From Fremontodendron californicum (lineage: Eukaryota; Streptophyta; Magnoliopsida; Malvales; Malvaceae), in NCBI GenBank assembly GCA_030761205.1, contig JAULJL010000039.1, positions 1,622,001 to 1,686,000 on the forward strand: a DNA stretch of 64,000 nt, written 5' to 3'. The translations under genes and the position numbers were made by a program. This document shows positions 61,500 through 64,000 of this stretch, one piece after another (within the stretch, counting starts at the first letter, position 1; each line of letters begins with the position of its first letter). The notes under the pieces were generated by a model that had not been told where the DNA came from, did no database searches, and saw nothing but the letters and a program-made list of their open reading frames with translations.

Positions 61500-63220
61500 A
61501 AATGCTCGACATGATGACATGAAATTATCACAAAATAAAACCCTTGAAAAAGCATACATTAAGAGGCAGATGAAACAAATCATAAGATGCACGATGCGAA
61601 TTTTCACTTCTGATATGTTATGGCCAGCTAAACCAGGGAGGAAAAAACCTCCAATTACAGCTACCGGAGTCAACCTGATAAAAATATTAGAAGTTTATTT
61701 TTATTTTTATTTTAATATTTTAATTTAAATAAAATATTTTATTATTTAAATTATTAATCCAGATCGAAACAAATTAACTCAAATTACAAAAATTTATTCA
61801 AAACTTGAACCAATACAAATTAAATCTGTTAAATCAAGCACATAACTCGGTCTATAAGCAGTTTTAAATCAAGCTAATGAAATCACAAATTAATAGTTCT
61901 ATATTTTGGGTATGGGGGGGACCTAAGGAAAACCATACGTCCAAACTGATGTAAGCTAAATCAAGGCATGCATAAAAGCTTTAATTTATATAATTTTGAG
62001 TCCAAAAAGTTGGTAAAAAATAAGTTTGAGTCTTTTTTTTAATTTTTAATTTTTTATGAATTTGGATTTATAATAATACAGCTAGCGAGCTCAATCCAAG
62101 CTAATTAATTTACGAAAGCACAAATTTCTTGTATCGGCGGGGACCGCATTGACTATTGAGTCCATCCAAATGACATGAACGTGTCGGCAGTCAAAGGTCA
62201 AAATCAAGTTCCAAATTAATAATAAATCCATCAAATCAACTACTACAAAATTTTAATAATTTCCTTAATTTTGAGTTTGTTACTATTAGAAGACCTCATG
62301 AATCAGACATGAGTAAGGTCGTAATTCAATTTTTTATTTATTCAGGCTTTGATTTTGAACGAATTCGGATTGATTTGTCGATTCAATTTATTATTTAAAA
62401 TATTAATATTAATAAAAAATTAATTTAATTTTTATATTTTAATTAAATTTAAATAAAAAATAATTTTTTATTAGTTAAACAGTGATCTAGATTGACCGTA
62501 TCACTAAAACTCTTGTCCAGACCCGATCCAATACGGGTCGGGTGGGTTGTCCAACCCTGAAACAGTTCTAGTTACTATAAAGCATAATAGCCTTTTTTTT
62601 TTGTATCAATTAAAAACTTATTGTCTCTTATATTTTTTTAAAAGTTTGTTTTTATACATTTATAATAATTTAAAAAAAAAAAATTATAAATGAGTTTAAA
62701 AAATAATTATTTATTTTTTAAAATATACTTAAGAAATATGTTTTATCCTATTAATTTCAATTGTGAAATTTAAAAATTGACATTGAAATGAGATTATTAT
62801 TTTTTATTCTACAACAAATCCAACTTGGAATAGTAATTACTAATTAAGTCTAATAAAAATGCTTTTATTTTTTTCTTGTTTGCATAACATGTATTTATTT
62901 ATGAGTTTGTTTTTTATGCACTGATGATAAAAGTTTTATAACTTTATAATTGAATTAAAAAGTTATCACATATTTTATTTTATTTTTAATTTTTTAATTT
63001 AAAGGTATGTATCATCTTACTAATTCTGCTTATAGAATTTAATAATTTCACTCCAAATGGATACTATAATTTCTCTTTAGTAATATCACTTAATAAATCT
63101 TAGGATTACATTTGATATTTGTACGTGTAAATTATATGATATATATTATATGGGTGGTCGGTTCAATTTCATTGTTTTAAAGTTCTAAGGATATAGTATG
63201 AGTAATTCGTATTCAAATCA
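61500..63220. other. Gene-free AT-rich DNA
   Basis: No supported gene. It holds a decayed element at about 62290-62570 (ending GGGTCGGGTGGGTTGTCCAA) and two AT-rich blocks at 62620-62780 and 62900-63060 that resemble the left edge of the window. Confidence 0.5.
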
Positions 63221-63224
63221 TACT

Positions 63225-63228
<4 letters not shown>

Positions 63229-63272
<44 letters not shown>
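63229..63272. repeat. (AT)n microsatellite
   Basis: About 22 AT units, the longest in the window. Confidence 0.95.
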
Positions 63273-63276
<4 letters not shown>

Positions 63277-63364
63277 GCAAATGAGTCGATCAATGTTTTA
63301 TTAGTTAAAATCAGATTTTATTGTCTAAATTCAAACCAGGTAATGAAATATCTTTTTTTATAGT

Positions 63365-64000
63365 CATGGACGAAATAATGAAAGGCATATTCAAGATTAG
63401 CTTATGCCATTCGCAAATAATATTGTATCAGTTAACGAGATTAAAGAAAAGATTAATATTAAATTAGAGTTGTGGAGACAAATACTAGAAACTCAAGATT
63501 TACATTGAACAGATCAAAGATTATGTATATGGAGTGTACGTTTAGTGAAAGAAGGAATAACGATTAAAATGTAATCACATTTGATGATTAAGTGATATCA
63601 TTAAAGAAATGTTTTAAGTGTCTAAGAGCAATAAATTCAAGAATATAAGGAGGTTGATAGAGATGTTAATCATATGATCAAGATTTAGTGGTTTAGAAGT
63701 GCGATCTGTGTTTTGTGCGATCGCAATATAATTTTGAATTTGAAAGAAAAATTTTATAAGACGGCTATTAGACATGTTTTGTTATATGGTACAAAATGTT
63801 GGACTAACAAAAAGTAATATATACAAAAGATGTGTGTAAACAAGTTGGGAAGGTTAAGATAGATATGTAGTAAGATTAGGAGAGATAAATTATAAATGTA
63901 TAATATTCATCTCCAAGTTAAGGTAACTCGTATAGAGGATAAGGTGAGAAAAAATCGTTTATGGTACTTTGATCATGTAAGACGTGTATGGAAGGATGCA
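63365..64000 (+). mobile_element. LINE reverse-transcriptase remnant (C-terminal part), runs off the right edge
   Basis: The fragments MDEIMKGI, then in another frame NNIVSVNEIKEKINIKLELW, RQILETQD, SKIMYMEC, later FYKTAIRH, LYGTKCWT, IEDKVRKNRLWYFDHVRR and a final WKDA, follow the order of plant non-LTR retrotransposon proteins (ADDIVLV..., KLELWR, K.EYMEC, FYKTAIRPAMLYG, ENRLRWFGHV.RR). Several stops and frameshifts show it is dead. It continues beyond the window. Confidence 0.85.

Overview
This is nuclear DNA of a flowering plant, almost certainly a eudicot. The genes are intron-rich with GT-AG junctions, their products are plant-specific or plant-like (class II poly(A)-binding protein, plastid FKBP, HD-Zip I, PP2-A13 F-box, trihelix, wall-associated-kinase-like), and the DNA between them is very AT-rich and full of small transposons. 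A rosid, possibly a Malvaceae species, is plausible, but the sequence does not prove it.

Layout. 1-1655: AT-rich upstream DNA. 1656-6740 (+): poly(A)-binding protein, 10 exons. 6741-12000: repeats, including a LINE tail, a hAT-type MITE nested in another MITE, and a tandemly duplicated SINE. 12149-14494 (-): a WAKL20-type receptor kinase pseudogene. 15600-16070: LTR-like fragment and a SINE. 16474-23082 (-): chloroplast FKBP18-like prolyl isomerase, 9 exons. 25649-28308 (+): 60S ribosomal protein L24, 5 exons. 29557-31435 (-): HD-Zip I factor of the LMI1/ATHB-51 type, 3 exons. 31436-40550: long gene-free, AT- and MITE-rich stretch. 40952-43124 (-): PP2-A13-like F-box protein, 3 exons. 45532-46863 (+): intronless trihelix factor. 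48364-54493 (-): cytosolic pyruvate kinase, 16 exons, 527 aa. 54500-64000: repeat-rich DNA with tandem arrays, a broken coding-like fragment near 58.7 kb and a LINE reverse-transcriptase remnant at the right edge.

The dominant feature is one family of short inverted-repeat elements, called here the CTATG-MITE. It is about 140-200 bp, has imperfect 17-bp terminal inverted repeats starting CTATGTT, and is flanked by 8-bp target-site duplications. I count 43 copies in 64 kb, about equally in both orientations. Twenty-four lie in introns of intact genes: 8 in the PABP gene, 11 in the FKBP gene, 2 in RPL24, 1 in the LMI1-like gene and 2 in pyruvate kinase. None lies in a coding exon of an intact gene. 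The WAKL pseudogene carries three exonic insertions, one just past its stop codon and one just upstream. The genes are unrelated housekeeping and regulatory genes and do not form an operon or cluster. What they share is heavy colonisation by this element.

All exon models were built by hand from ORFs, GT-AG sites and remembered family sequences. The reading frames close in every intact gene. No alignment or expression data were available.
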